Source: JANWHQ01 sp963775275
GTDB taxonomy: Bacteria; Pseudomonadota; Alphaproteobacteria; Caulobacterales; Caulobacteraceae
Direction of reading: 5' to 3'
DNA length: 64,000 nt
Assembly: GCA_963775275.1 (NCBI GenBank)
Contig: CAVZII010000005.1
Coordinates: 2,170,001 to 2,234,000 of the forward strand
Shown: positions 31,526 through 41,204 of the stretch, one piece after another
Layout of the letters: the number at the start of each line of letters is the position of its first letter
Position numbering within the stretch: the first letter of the stretch is position 1
Program-made: the position numbers and the translations under genes
The notes under the pieces: model-generated
Seen by the model: only the letters and a program-made list of their open reading frames with translations
Told to the model about the DNA's origin: nothing
Databases searched by the model: none

Positions 31526-32661
31526 TGGCTGCTCTCGAGATTGTTCCGGTGACGCCTGGCCGCCTGCTCGAGCGGTTCGTCCGACTGCCGATGCGGCTGA
31601 ACGCCAACGACCCCGCCTGGATCCCGCCGCTGGTGATGGAGCGGATCGAGGCCCTGACGCCCAAGACCAACCCCTTCTTCCAGCACGCCGATGTCCAGAT
31701 GTGGCTGGCGGTCAGGGACGGGAAGGACGTCGGCCGGATCAGCGCCCAGATCGACCATCTGGCGCCCAGCGATCCCAAGGACCCCTCCGGCTACTTCGGC
31801 ATGATCGCCGCCGAGGATGATCCGGAGATCTTCGCAGCTCTGTTCGGGACCGCCGAGGACTGGCTGAAGGCCAGGGGCCGCACCCGCGCGCTGGGGCCGT
31901 TCAACCTGTCGATCAACGAGGAGACGGGCCTGCTGGTCGACGGCTGCGACACCCCGCCCATGGTGATGATGGGCCACGACCAGCCCTATGTGGCCGGCCG
32001 CGTCGAGGCGCTGGGCTACGCCAAGGCCAAGGACGTCTACGCCTATCTGGTCAACATGAGCCAGGACTTCCCCCCGCCGGTCCGCCGACGGGTCGACCGG
32101 GCCAAGCCCCAGGGCGTCACGCTGCGCCAGCTCGACTTCAAGGACTACGACCGCAGCGTCCGGGCCATGACCGAGATCATGAACGAGGCCTGGTCGCACA
32201 ACTGGGGCTTCACCCCCATCACGGCCGAGGAGACGGCCCAGCTCGCCAAGTCGATGCGTCCCGTCATCGACGAGCGGCTCGTCTGGTTCGCCGAGATCGA
32301 TGGGGAGGAGGCGGGCTTCGGCGTCTGCCTGCCCAACGTCAACGAGGCGATCCGCGACCTCAATGGCAGCCTCCTGCCGTTCGGCTGGATCAAGCTGCTG
32401 TGGCGGCTCAAGGTCTCGGGAGTGAAGACCGGCCGGGTCCCGCTGATGGGGGTCAAGCGCAAGTTCGCGCGCGACTTCCGGGGCCAGCTCCTGCCGTTCC
32501 TGATCATCGACGCCATGGCCCAGGGCTGCAAGAAGGCCGGCATCAGGGACGTCGAGCTCTCCTGGATCCTCGAGGACAACCGGCCCATGCGCGCCATCAT
32601 CGAGTTGGTGGACTCCAAGCGCTACAAGACCTACCGCATCTATCACAAGGCGCTCGCCTGA
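31522..32661 (+). CDS. bcerS: bacterial ceramide synthase (GNAT-type N-acyltransferase)
   Basis: A 379-residue acyltransferase expected to N-acylate the sphingoid base with an acyl-CoA. The N-terminus (FVRLPMRLNANDPAWIPPLV) and the central block RALGPFNLSINEETGLLVDG are the conserved parts of the bacterial family. The C-terminal GNAT-like region contains GVKRKFARDFRGQLLPFLII and VELSWILEDNRPMRAIIELV. It is about as long as the Caulobacter enzyme proven to make ceramide, and unrelated to eukaryotic CerS. ATG 31522 overlaps the LptG-like stop. The call is strengthened by spt, cerR and acp only 6 kb away. Confidence 0.85.
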   Translation: MMAALEIVPVTPGRLLERFVRLPMRLNANDPAWIPPLVMERIEALTPKTNPFFQHADVQMWLAVRDGKDVGRISAQIDHLAPSDPKDPSGYFGMIAAEDDPEIFAALFGTAEDWLKARGRTRALGPFNLSINEETGLLVDGCDTPPMVMMGHDQPYVAGRVEALGYAKAKDVYAYLVNMSQDFPPPVRRRVDRAKPQGVTLRQLDFKDYDRSVRAMTEIMNEAWSHNWGFTPITAEETAQLAKSMRPVIDERLVWFAEIDGEEAGFGVCLPNVNEAIRDLNGSLLPFGWIKLLWRLKVSGVKTGRVPLMGVKRKFARDFRGQLLPFLIIDAMAQGCKKAGIRDVELSWILEDNRPMRAIIELVDSKRYKTYRIYHKALA

Positions 32662-32731
32662 GGCTGGGCCATGGTTCGCTCCAGCCCCAAAGCGCCCGAT
32701 TTTGGCCGGAACCATGGGCCATGAAACAGGC

Positions 32732-33796
32732 ATGAAGCTTTGGCGGGTCATTGGCGTCGCTGCGGCGGCCGCCGTCCTCCTCGTCGGAGGCGGGGCCGTG
32801 GCGCTGATGCGCGCGGGCCAGCAGGCGCTGACCACCGGCCCGAACGGCCCCGAGACGCCCGGCGCCCTGGGCGCGCCCTACAACGAGGTGTCCATCCCCT
32901 CGGGTGGGCGCCGGCTCGACGGCTTCCTCGTGCGCGCGCCGTCCGACTGCAAGGATCCGCCGGCGGTCCTGATCTATCACGGCTTCAACGAGACCATCTC
33001 CTATTGGGCGAAGACCCAGCGCTTCCTTTACAAGCACTGCGTCTCCTCGCTCGTGTTCGATCCCACCGGCAGCGGCGACAGCTCGCGCTCGGCGAGCTAC
33101 GGGCGCGTGAACCAGGACGCGGCCAGCGCCTACGTCTTCGCCCGCGCGATCTTCTCCGGTTCGCGCCTCTACGTCCTCGGCCACTCCCTGGGCGCGGCCG
33201 AGCTGCTGCACGCCGAGCCCGGCTTCTCGCCCCAGCCCTCGGGCGTCATCGTCGCCAACGGCTTTTCGTCGCTTCGCCAGTTCTGGGCGGCGAACGGCGG
33301 CGCGCCCATCCTGGTCAGCCTGATCCCGGACTGGTGGGACAATGTCGAAGCCATCCGCAAGGTCCGCGCGCCGCTGCTGATGGTGCACAGCGACATCGAC
33401 AAGGTGGTCCCCCTCGTCGAGGCCCAGCAGGTCTACCAGGCGGCGCCGACGCCAAAGTCCTTCGCCCTGGTCCACGGCTTCCCGCACAATGGCTTGAGGC
33501 GTGATCCCTCGATGGCCTGGTGGTCGGCGCCTCTGGCCTTCATGGGCAGCCCCGGCGAGAGCAGCGTCAAGCTGCCGCCGCCGTCGTCCGCCGTCCCCTC
33601 GCAGCCGGACTCCTCGCTGGCGGAGGAGATCAGCCGCGAAGCCAAGGTCCGTAACGAGGCCCAGGGGCTGGCCGCCACGGCGCCCGCCCAGCCGGATGCG
33701 CAGCCGTCCTTTGGTCCCGGCGCGCCGGCGGCGCCCGGCCTCCAGCCGCCCGGGCCGCCGCCTCCGGGCCTGCAGCCGCCTGGTCCTCGGCGATAA
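32732..33796 (+). CDS. alpha/beta hydrolase with N-terminal membrane anchor and proline-rich tail
   Basis: About 354 residues. Met at 32732 starts a signal-anchor (MKLWRVIGVAAAAAVLLVGG); Met 32714 and TTG 32702 are alternatives. The fold shows VLIYHGFNET, the nucleophile elbow GHSLGAAEL, the acid region HSDIDKVVP and the histidine in HGFPHNG, so it is a likely active esterase or lipase facing the periplasm. The last 60 residues are Pro/Ala/Gly rich and low in complexity. It follows bCerS after a short gap containing an inverted repeat (GCCATGGTTC / GAACCATGG) and could belong to the same transcript. Substrate unknown. Confidence 0.8.
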   Translation: MKLWRVIGVAAAAAVLLVGGGAVALMRAGQQALTTGPNGPETPGALGAPYNEVSIPSGGRRLDGFLVRAPSDCKDPPAVLIYHGFNETISYWAKTQRFLYKHCVSSLVFDPTGSGDSSRSASYGRVNQDAASAYVFARAIFSGSRLYVLGHSLGAAELLHAEPGFSPQPSGVIVANGFSSLRQFWAANGGAPILVSLIPDWWDNVEAIRKVRAPLLMVHSDIDKVVPLVEAQQVYQAAPTPKSFALVHGFPHNGLRRDPSMAWWSAPLAFMGSPGESSVKLPPPSSAVPSQPDSSLAEEISREAKVRNEAQGLAATAPAQPDAQPSFGPGAPAAPGLQPPGPPPPGLQPPGPRR

Positions 33797-33878
33797 CCCC
33801 TTTCGCCCGCGGGAGGAGTTCCCATCTATTCGGAACCAGCTTGGCCTTGGTCCAGGCTTCGGGCCGTGGAGGGAAACC

Positions 33879-34529
33879 GTGAAATCGTCGCCACCTCGCG
33901 TCTTGCGCGCGCTGTTGCTGCTCATCCTGCCGCTGTCGCTCGCCGGCTGCGGCGTCAACGCCATCCCGACCAAGCAGGAGAAGGCCAAGGCCGCCTTCGC
34001 CGACGTCCAGGCCGACTACCAGCGCCGCGCCGACCTGATCCCGAACCTGGTGGCCACGGTCCAGGGCTACGCCCAGCAGGAGCGGACGGTCCTGACCGAG
34101 GTGACCGAGGCGCGCGCCAGCGCCACCCACGTCTCCATCGACGCGTCCAAGCTGAACGATCCCAAGGCCTTCCAGCAGTACCAGGCCGCCCAGGACCGGC
34201 TCTCGGGCGTGCTGGGGCGGCTCCTGGCCGTTTCCGAGCGCTATCCGGACCTGAAGTCCAACGCCAACTTCCTGGCGCTGCAGTCCCAGCTCGAGGGCAC
34301 CGAGAACCGCATCGCGATCTCGCGGCGCGACTACAACGAGGCTGTCCGGGACTACAACACCACGCTTCGGGTCTTCCCGACGATCCTGTGGGCCAAGACC
34401 TTCTACGCCTCGGCCAAGCCGATGCAGATGTTCGCCGCCGCCGAGTCCGCCCAGAGCGCGCCCAAAGTCCAGTTCAACCTCGGCGCCTCGGCCGCGCCGT
34501 CCGCGTCACAGCTCGCGCCGGCGCAATGA
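33879..34529 (+). CDS. LemA-family lipoprotein
   Basis: A 216-residue protein with a lipoprotein signal (LLLLILPLSLAGC, lipobox LAGC). The LemA pattern follows: YQRRADLIPNLVATVQGYA, ERYPDLKSNANFLALQSQLE, NRIAISRRDYNEAVRDYNT and FPTILWAKTFYASAKP. GTG 33879 has GGAGGG upstream. LemA proteins are helical bundles of uncertain function, usually encoded beside TPM-domain proteins as here. The stop overlaps the next start (ATGA at 34526). Confidence 0.92.
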   Translation: MKSSPPRVLRALLLLILPLSLAGCGVNAIPTKQEKAKAAFADVQADYQRRADLIPNLVATVQGYAQQERTVLTEVTEARASATHVSIDASKLNDPKAFQQYQAAQDRLSGVLGRLLAVSERYPDLKSNANFLALQSQLEGTENRIAISRRDYNEAVRDYNTTLRVFPTILWAKTFYASAKPMQMFAAAESAQSAPKVQFNLGASAAPSASQLAPAQ

Positions 34530-35400
34530 GCGACGCCCCCTCCGTAGCCTGCTTCTGCGGCTCCAGATCCTCCCCCGCGTCGCGGGGGAGGTGGCCCGGA
34601 GGGCCGGAGGGGGCCGGCCGATCGCTGGCCGTCGCGGCGCTCGTACTGCTGCTCGCCTTCGTCGGCGCGGCGAGCGCCCTGGCCGCTCCGACCTTCCCGC
34701 GCCTGACCGGTCGGGTGGTGGACGACGCCCACGTGCTCTCGCCGCAGATCCAGGCCGACCTCGACGGCAAGCTCGCCAAGCTGGAGGCCGACACCGGCGA
34801 CCAGCTGGTGGTCGTGACCCTGCCTTCACTGCAGGGTTATCCCATCGAGGACTACGGCTATCAGCTCGGCAGGGCCTGGGGGATCGGCCAGAAGGGCAAG
34901 GACAACGGCGTCCTCTTCATCATCGCGCCCAGCGAGCACAAGGTCCGCATCGAGGTCGGCTACGGTCTCGAGCCGGTCCTCACCGACGCCCTGTCCAGCG
35001 TCATCCTCCAGGGCAAGGTCCTGCCGAAGTTCCGCGACGGCGACATGTCGGGCGGGATCGTCGCGGGAACGGACGCCCTGCTCGAGCAGCTCTCCCTGCC
35101 CCCCGACCAGGCCAAGGCCCGGGCCGAGCAGGCCCGCGCGCCCGCCAAGGGTCGCGGCTCGCCGGTCGGGGCGATCATCATGATGATCGTGCTGTTCTGG
35201 GTGCTGGCCAGCATCGCCCATTCCGGCCGGCGCGGCCTGGGCGGCGGCTCGGCCTGGTGGCTTCTGCCCCTGATCATGTCCTCCGGCGGCCGCCGCGGCG
35301 GCTGGGGCGGTGGCGGTGGCGGCGGCGGCTTGGCGGCGGCGGCGGGTTCAGCGGCGGCGGAGGCTCCTTCGGGGGCGGCGGCGCCTCGGGGGGCTGGTGA
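34526..35400 (+). CDS. TPM-domain (YgcG-type) membrane protein (one frameshift near its end)
   Basis: Around 291 residues. After an N-terminal helix (LAVAALVLLLAFVGAASALA) comes a TPM domain (LTGRVVDDAHVLSPQIQADL; GDQLVVVTLPSLQG; VRIEVGYGLEPVLTDALSS), then a second membrane helix (AIIMMIVLFWVLASIAHS) and a glycine-rich tail. Near 35329 one base seems missing: ggcttggcgg should be ggcttcggcgg. With the base restored the tail reads GGFSGGGGSFGGGGASGGW and stops at 35400, as in the family. The first 35 residues are encoded partly by a copy of the intergenic palindrome (34569-34612), so the true start is uncertain. Confidence 0.82.
34569..34612. repeat. GC-rich palindrome inside the 5' part of the TPM gene
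   Basis: CCTCCCCCGCGTCGCGGGGG followed by GGTGGCCCGGAGGGCCGGAG. It is a copy of the intergenic repeat family but lies within the open reading frame between the overlapping start codon and the signal helix. Confidence 0.55.
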
Positions 35401-35401
35401 C

Positions 35402-36091
35402 ATGCTGCTGAGGCCCGACGACCACGAACGGATCACCGCCGCCATCAAGGCCGCCGAGGCGCGGACCTCCGGCGAGATCTTCCCGGTGGTGGCCCGCGAA
35501 TGCTCGGACTACTGGGAGATCCCCCTGATCTGGGCGATCGGCGCGGCCCTCGTCGCGCCCGCGGTCGCCCTCTTCGTCGGCTTTCATCCTTCGATGCTGG
35601 CGCGCGTCAGCGGGACCTGGACGGCCGCCCACGCGACGTCGGTCGACGTCGCCGTCAGCCAGGCGCTGATCGCCTACGTCACCGTCCAGGCGGCCCTGTT
35701 CGTGGCGGTCGAGCTCTTCGTCTCCATCCCCCTGGTGCGCCGGCTCCTGACCCCGTCCTCGCTCAAGCGCGCCCGGGTCCGCCGCCTCGCCGAGGAGCAG
35801 TTCGCCGCCCGGGGCCTCGCCGGCACGAGGAAGCGGACGGGCGTCCTGATCTTCGCGTCCCTGGCCGAGCGCCGCGCCGAGGTGGTGGTCGATTCCGGGA
35901 TCGCCGACAAGGTTCCGACCGAGCGGTGGGCCGAGGTGGTCGCCGCCCTCGTGGCGGGCATGGCCAGGCGCGACCCCGGCGCCGGCTTCGCGGCGGCCAT
36001 CGGGAAGGCCGGCGACATCCTCGAGCCGCTCGTGCCGCGGCGCCCGGACGACGTGAACGAACTTCCGGACGTCATTCTCGAGCTGGAATAG
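35402..36091 (+). CDS. TPM-domain membrane protein, second paralogue
   Basis: A 229-residue protein in which the TPM domain is split by membrane helices. It begins MLLRPDDHERITAAIKAAEA and SGEIFPVVARECSDY, then two helices (LIWAIGAALVAPAVALFVG; ALIAYVTVQAALFVAVEL), then the conserved VLIFASLAERRAEVVVDSGI, and DPGAGFAAAIGKAGDIL. ATG 35402 follows the corrected stop of the first TPM gene by one base. The trio LemA-TPM-TPM is a common bacterial operon whose function is not settled. Confidence 0.85.
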   Translation: MLLRPDDHERITAAIKAAEARTSGEIFPVVARECSDYWEIPLIWAIGAALVAPAVALFVGFHPSMLARVSGTWTAAHATSVDVAVSQALIAYVTVQAALFVAVELFVSIPLVRRLLTPSSLKRARVRRLAEEQFAARGLAGTRKRTGVLIFASLAERRAEVVVDSGIADKVPTERWAEVVAALVAGMARRDPGAGFAAAIGKAGDILEPLVPRRPDDVNELPDVILELE

Positions 36092-36164
36092 CTTCCTCCA
36101 TCATTGGCGGTTCCTGCCGCGCGGGCCTGAGCTATGCTGGGTCTTTGGGCGTGGGAGCGACCGC

Positions 36165-37773
<1,609 letters not shown>

Positions 37774-37903
37774 GCGGACCGCTTCGCCCCTTCCCGGCGG
37801 CGCCCGTTGTCTGACGGTCGCCGCCGCTCCGCCAAATTTGGAACCTAAAGCGGGACCATAAGTTCTCCATCGCCGGAGGCCGTCTCCGGCCCGGGGCTGA
37901 GCG

Positions 37904-38290
37904 ATGAAGCGCCGCAACCTGTCCATGGCCGTCGTCGGGCTGGCGCTGGGGCTGGGCGGCTGCGTCACCTCGCCCAAGCAGACGGTGCTCAACCTCGACA
38001 CCACCGACCGCCGGTGGACCTCGCGCAAGTGCGTCGCCGCACGCGAGCAGGTCTACCAGTGGGACGACCAGCACGGTCTGAAGACCGTCGTCGGCGTCGC
38101 CGGCAACCTCGTGGTTCCCTTCGCCGGTACCGCCGGCTCCCTCGCCATCACCGCGGGCCAGCGGCGCGAGCGCGAGGCGTTGAACCGCCAGGTGCTCGCG
38201 GCGTGCGTGACCCCGCCCAAACATCGCCGCGAGCCCAGGCGCGCCTCGGGTAGCCGGCTGCATCGCCTGATGGCGAAAGGCCGGCCGTGA
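37904..38290 (+). CDS. small putative lipoprotein of unknown function
   Basis: A 128-residue protein. MKRRNLSMAVVGLALGLGGC has a lipobox-like LGGC, so processing at Cys20 is likely. A short conserved-looking central region (SRKCVAAREQVYQWDDQHGL) is followed by a hydrophobic stretch (VVGVAGNLVVPFAGTAGSLA) and a basic tail. No family recognised. It is convergent with the P-loop/TPR gene; the annotated long version of that gene would overlap this one by 143 bp, while the frame-corrected version would not. Confidence 0.65.
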   Translation: MKRRNLSMAVVGLALGLGGCVTSPKQTVLNLDTTDRRWTSRKCVAAREQVYQWDDQHGLKTVVGVAGNLVVPFAGTAGSLAITAGQRREREALNRQVLAACVTPPKHRREPRRASGSRLHRLMAKGRP

Positions 38291-41204
38291 CAATTTCATC
38301 ACGGAGGCGGCGCAGTCCATCGCCTCCAACTTGGCAAGGCCGTGTCAGTGCGACAGGGCCCGTGCGGGGTCGGTCGTCCCGCTGAACGCGCGGTCGACGG
38401 AGTTCTTGCACGGAATAGAACTGCGCCGAACGCGAGAGTTCGCGCGCCCACGCCCGCAACGGCGCTGCGGCCGCCGATTGTCCCCGTTGGTCATAGACGC
38501 GCGCCAGCAGGATGAGCGCCGAAATCTTCCTCAGGTTCAGGTCGTTCTGGATGGCGATTTCTAGCGATGTGGTGGCGGAAACGGCCGCCTGGCGCGCGTC
38601 GCCCCGGCGCAGCCTTATGAATGCGTCCACGTAGTTTGCTTCGCAGATCAGGCGCGGCAGACCCATGGTCCGCGCATAGCGCATGATCCGGTCCAGCTCT
38701 TGCTGCAGCGGGCGATCCTGGGAGCCGAGCCCGAACTCGAACCTGATGCGCACGCGTGACAGACGCGCCTGGTAGCGCACATCCTCGTGGGCGCCGTTGG
38801 CGGCTAGATGGATGGCCCGGTCGACCAGCTCGAGCGCCCCCTCCTTGCCCTCCTCCCCCGCGCGCATCCGCGCTAGGTCGGCCCAGTGGCGGCAGAAGAT
38901 GCTGGCGGCGCGCGTGGCGTTCAATTCGCTTAACCTCTCGACGCAGAGTTCGTAGCGCTTCTCGGCCTTTGGGAAATTGCCGGCCAAGTGGTCGAGCAGG
39001 CCCAGATAGCCGTGGGCTACGAGTTCTGGCTCCGGCTGCTCGTCCTTGGACGCCCAGATGCTCTCCAGGATCGGTTTGGCCCTGCGGCCTGCGCCCCTCT
39101 CGATGTCGACGATGCATCGGTTCAGCCGCGTTGCGCGCCACAGGGGCCCGGACACGTTCGGCTCTTCGATGTCGCGCCTGGCGACGCGCCCGGCGGCGCC
39201 CAGGAGCGCCGCCGCGTCGTTCAGACGGCCCTCGACTAGGCTCATGACGCCGCACTCGTTGAAGAGCCAGACGATCTCCTCGGCGAAGAACGGCTGTCCC
39301 GCCTTGCCGATCACCTCCAGCTTTCCTGCCATGAACAGGAGCCAGCGGACCAGCCGCCGATGCTCTTCGAAATAGCCGTAGCTTGGCGGACTGACGCGCC
39401 CGAACACGTCGAGCCTGCTGACGATGCCCAGCGAATAGACGGTCCTGACGACGCCGCTGGCCGCCCGAAGCATCAGCGCGCGCTGCGCTTCATTCGGGGG
39501 CGTTGGCGGCGGCGCGCGGCCGCCGGCCGGAAATCCGGCCAGCCCGTTGGCCAGCCGGCGGATGCGGTGGTGAGCCTCGATCCCGGGGCTGGGCAAGTCG
39601 TTAGGCTGGTGTGCGTAGAGCGTCAGACTGAGTTGGTCGACGTCGGCCAGGTCCACCTGCGGCGCGTAGAGTCGACGGAAGAAGAACTGCTGCACGAAGC
39701 GGTGGACGCCGAAGCGCTCTGGCTGTCTCGCGTCCGGGACTTTCCCTTTCGCGTTCGGAACTTTCCAGGCTGGGATGAACCGGATCACCAGGCACCGATG
39801 GACCAGGATGTCGAGCGCTCGCTCAAGGAAATGTCTTTGCATGTCCTCGTCAGCGGGCCACTTGAATCGCAGCCGCTCATCGATCTCGGGGCAGCGGCTT
39901 ACGATATCGGCCTCGATCGGGAACCCGATCACCGCCAGCTGCCACATGATCCGCAACTGAAGGTCCCAGCCGAAGGGGCCGAACAAGACGTCTCGGATAG
40001 GCTGGTCTTGCTGTTTGTCCAGGAATCTCACGGCGGGGTCGCACCGATGGTCGTGCATCCTTAGGTAATGGCCGAGCAGGCGTCGGATTAGGATGGCGTC
40101 GCGGGACTGCTCGTCGCTGGAGCGGAGGTAGGCCGCTTCCTGGCTCAAGTACTGCTCGGCGGTGAACATGTCCTTGGAGAGCTGGTAGTACTCCGCGCAG
40201 GCCAGGAACATTGTCAGGTTGATGCGCTTGCGGCCGACGGCGTTCCAGACGTCCGTCTGCTGGTCGCGGCGGATCTGCTCGACAGCCTCGGCGACCCTGG
40301 GATCGAAGTAGGCCTTGGCGATGTCCTGTGCCTCATCCTGCCGCACGAAATGCACGAACGCATCCGCGCCCGCGTCTGCGACGACATTCAGCCCCAGTCG
40401 CGAAATCCGAGAATCCAGTTCCTGGGCGTCCTGCGCGCTGAGGTTGTCGGGGCGCAACTCGCGCAGCGTGAACGCTTGGGGCTCCACTTGGGGCCAGTCT
40501 TTCGGCAGTGCGCCGCCCCTTCCTGCGGAGTCTCGATAGCACTCGGGCGTGTGATCCTCGTCGCCCAGCAGCACCCAGTCGATGGAGCTGTTCCTAGACC
40601 GCGGGCCGGCGATCGCGCAGAAGAGAAGGTCGAATTGGGCGTTCTTTGGCCGACCCTGCCCATCGAACATCAGGCCTGTATGGTTGATCACAACCAAGGG
40701 CCGGCGGCCCAGCTTGTTCAGCCGGGCGTCCGAGTAAATCCCCAGCAGGCATTCCAGCTTCTCGACGCGCCGCTTCGACAGCTCCTCGAGCTTGTCCGCG
40801 CTATCCCTAGCGACGTCGGGTGCGATGAGGTGCAGCGACCTCTCCAGAAAGACGCAGATATGGTCGAAGATGGAGGAGATCTCCGGAGAGAAGCTGAAAC
40901 TGAGAAAGGCGGCGGGCGTTGAAGGCGTCCGCAGCGAGGGAATGACCTCCTGACTCTCCAGGCACATCAGCAGGTCGCCCTTGCCCGCGCCCCGCGGTCC
41001 GATGAGCAGGAAGATTCGGCGGTCGGGTACGGCGGCGTCGACGATGGCCGAGTTGCTCCTGAGGACTTTCGCCAACTGCATGTACGAACTCAACTTTTCG
41101 CGTCCGTAGAATCGGACGACCTTGCCCTCGTAGAGGCCGTTTGTGGGCGGCTCCTCGCACGGTTTGATCATTCGCCGCCTGACAATGTACCGGTCCTTGG
41201 TCAC
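38148..41204 (-). CDS. STAND-like P-loop NTPase with C-terminal TPR-type repeats, partner of SIR2-like protein
   Basis: About 1,018 residues from GTG 41204, which overlaps the stop of the SIR2-like gene (GTGA). The P-loop GPRGAGKG is at residues 69-76; the usual Ser/Thr after the lysine is Gly. A hydrophobic strand RPLVVIN is a possible Walker B. The last third has helical repeats (ELVAHGYLGLLDHLAGNFPK; YVDAFIRLRRGDARQAAVSA; ISALILLARVYDQRGQSAAA) like a sensor superstructure. The frame may shift near 38410: the alternative frame gives a short end (DRAFSGTTDPARALSH) and stops at 38345, clear of the convergent gene. Expected to sense a trigger and activate its partner. Confidence 0.72.
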   Translation of the reverse strand: MTKDRYIVRRRMIKPCEEPPTNGLYEGKVVRFYGREKLSSYMQLAKVLRSNSAIVDAAVPDRRIFLLIGPRGAGKGDLLMCLESQEVIPSLRTPSTPAAFLSFSFSPEISSIFDHICVFLERSLHLIAPDVARDSADKLEELSKRRVEKLECLLGIYSDARLNKLGRRPLVVINHTGLMFDGQGRPKNAQFDLLFCAIAGPRSRNSSIDWVLLGDEDHTPECYRDSAGRGGALPKDWPQVEPQAFTLRELRPDNLSAQDAQELDSRISRLGLNVVADAGADAFVHFVRQDEAQDIAKAYFDPRVAEAVEQIRRDQQTDVWNAVGRKRINLTMFLACAEYYQLSKDMFTAEQYLSQEAAYLRSSDEQSRDAILIRRLLGHYLRMHDHRCDPAVRFLDKQQDQPIRDVLFGPFGWDLQLRIMWQLAVIGFPIEADIVSRCPEIDERLRFKWPADEDMQRHFLERALDILVHRCLVIRFIPAWKVPNAKGKVPDARQPERFGVHRFVQQFFFRRLYAPQVDLADVDQLSLTLYAHQPNDLPSPGIEAHHRIRRLANGLAGFPAGGRAPPPTPPNEAQRALMLRAASGVVRTVYSLGIVSRLDVFGRVSPPSYGYFEEHRRLVRWLLFMAGKLEVIGKAGQPFFAEEIVWLFNECGVMSLVEGRLNDAAALLGAAGRVARRDIEEPNVSGPLWRATRLNRCIVDIERGAGRRAKPILESIWASKDEQPEPELVAHGYLGLLDHLAGNFPKAEKRYELCVERLSELNATRAASIFCRHWADLARMRAGEEGKEGALELVDRAIHLAANGAHEDVRYQARLSRVRIRFEFGLGSQDRPLQQELDRIMRYARTMGLPRLICEANYVDAFIRLRRGDARQAAVSATTSLEIAIQNDLNLRKISALILLARVYDQRGQSAAAAPLRAWARELSRSAQFYSVQELRRPRVQRDDRPRTGPVALTRPCQVGGDGLRRLRDEIVTAGLSPSGDAAGYPRRAWARGDVWAGSRTPRAPGGSTPRARAAGPR

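Noticed and set aside
38148..38344. C-terminal 60-plus residues of the long STAND-like frame as a real domain
   Set aside because: The text is Arg/Pro/Gly rich, overlaps the convergent lipoprotein gene, and a frame shift gives a more natural end; kept only as uncertain in the coordinates.
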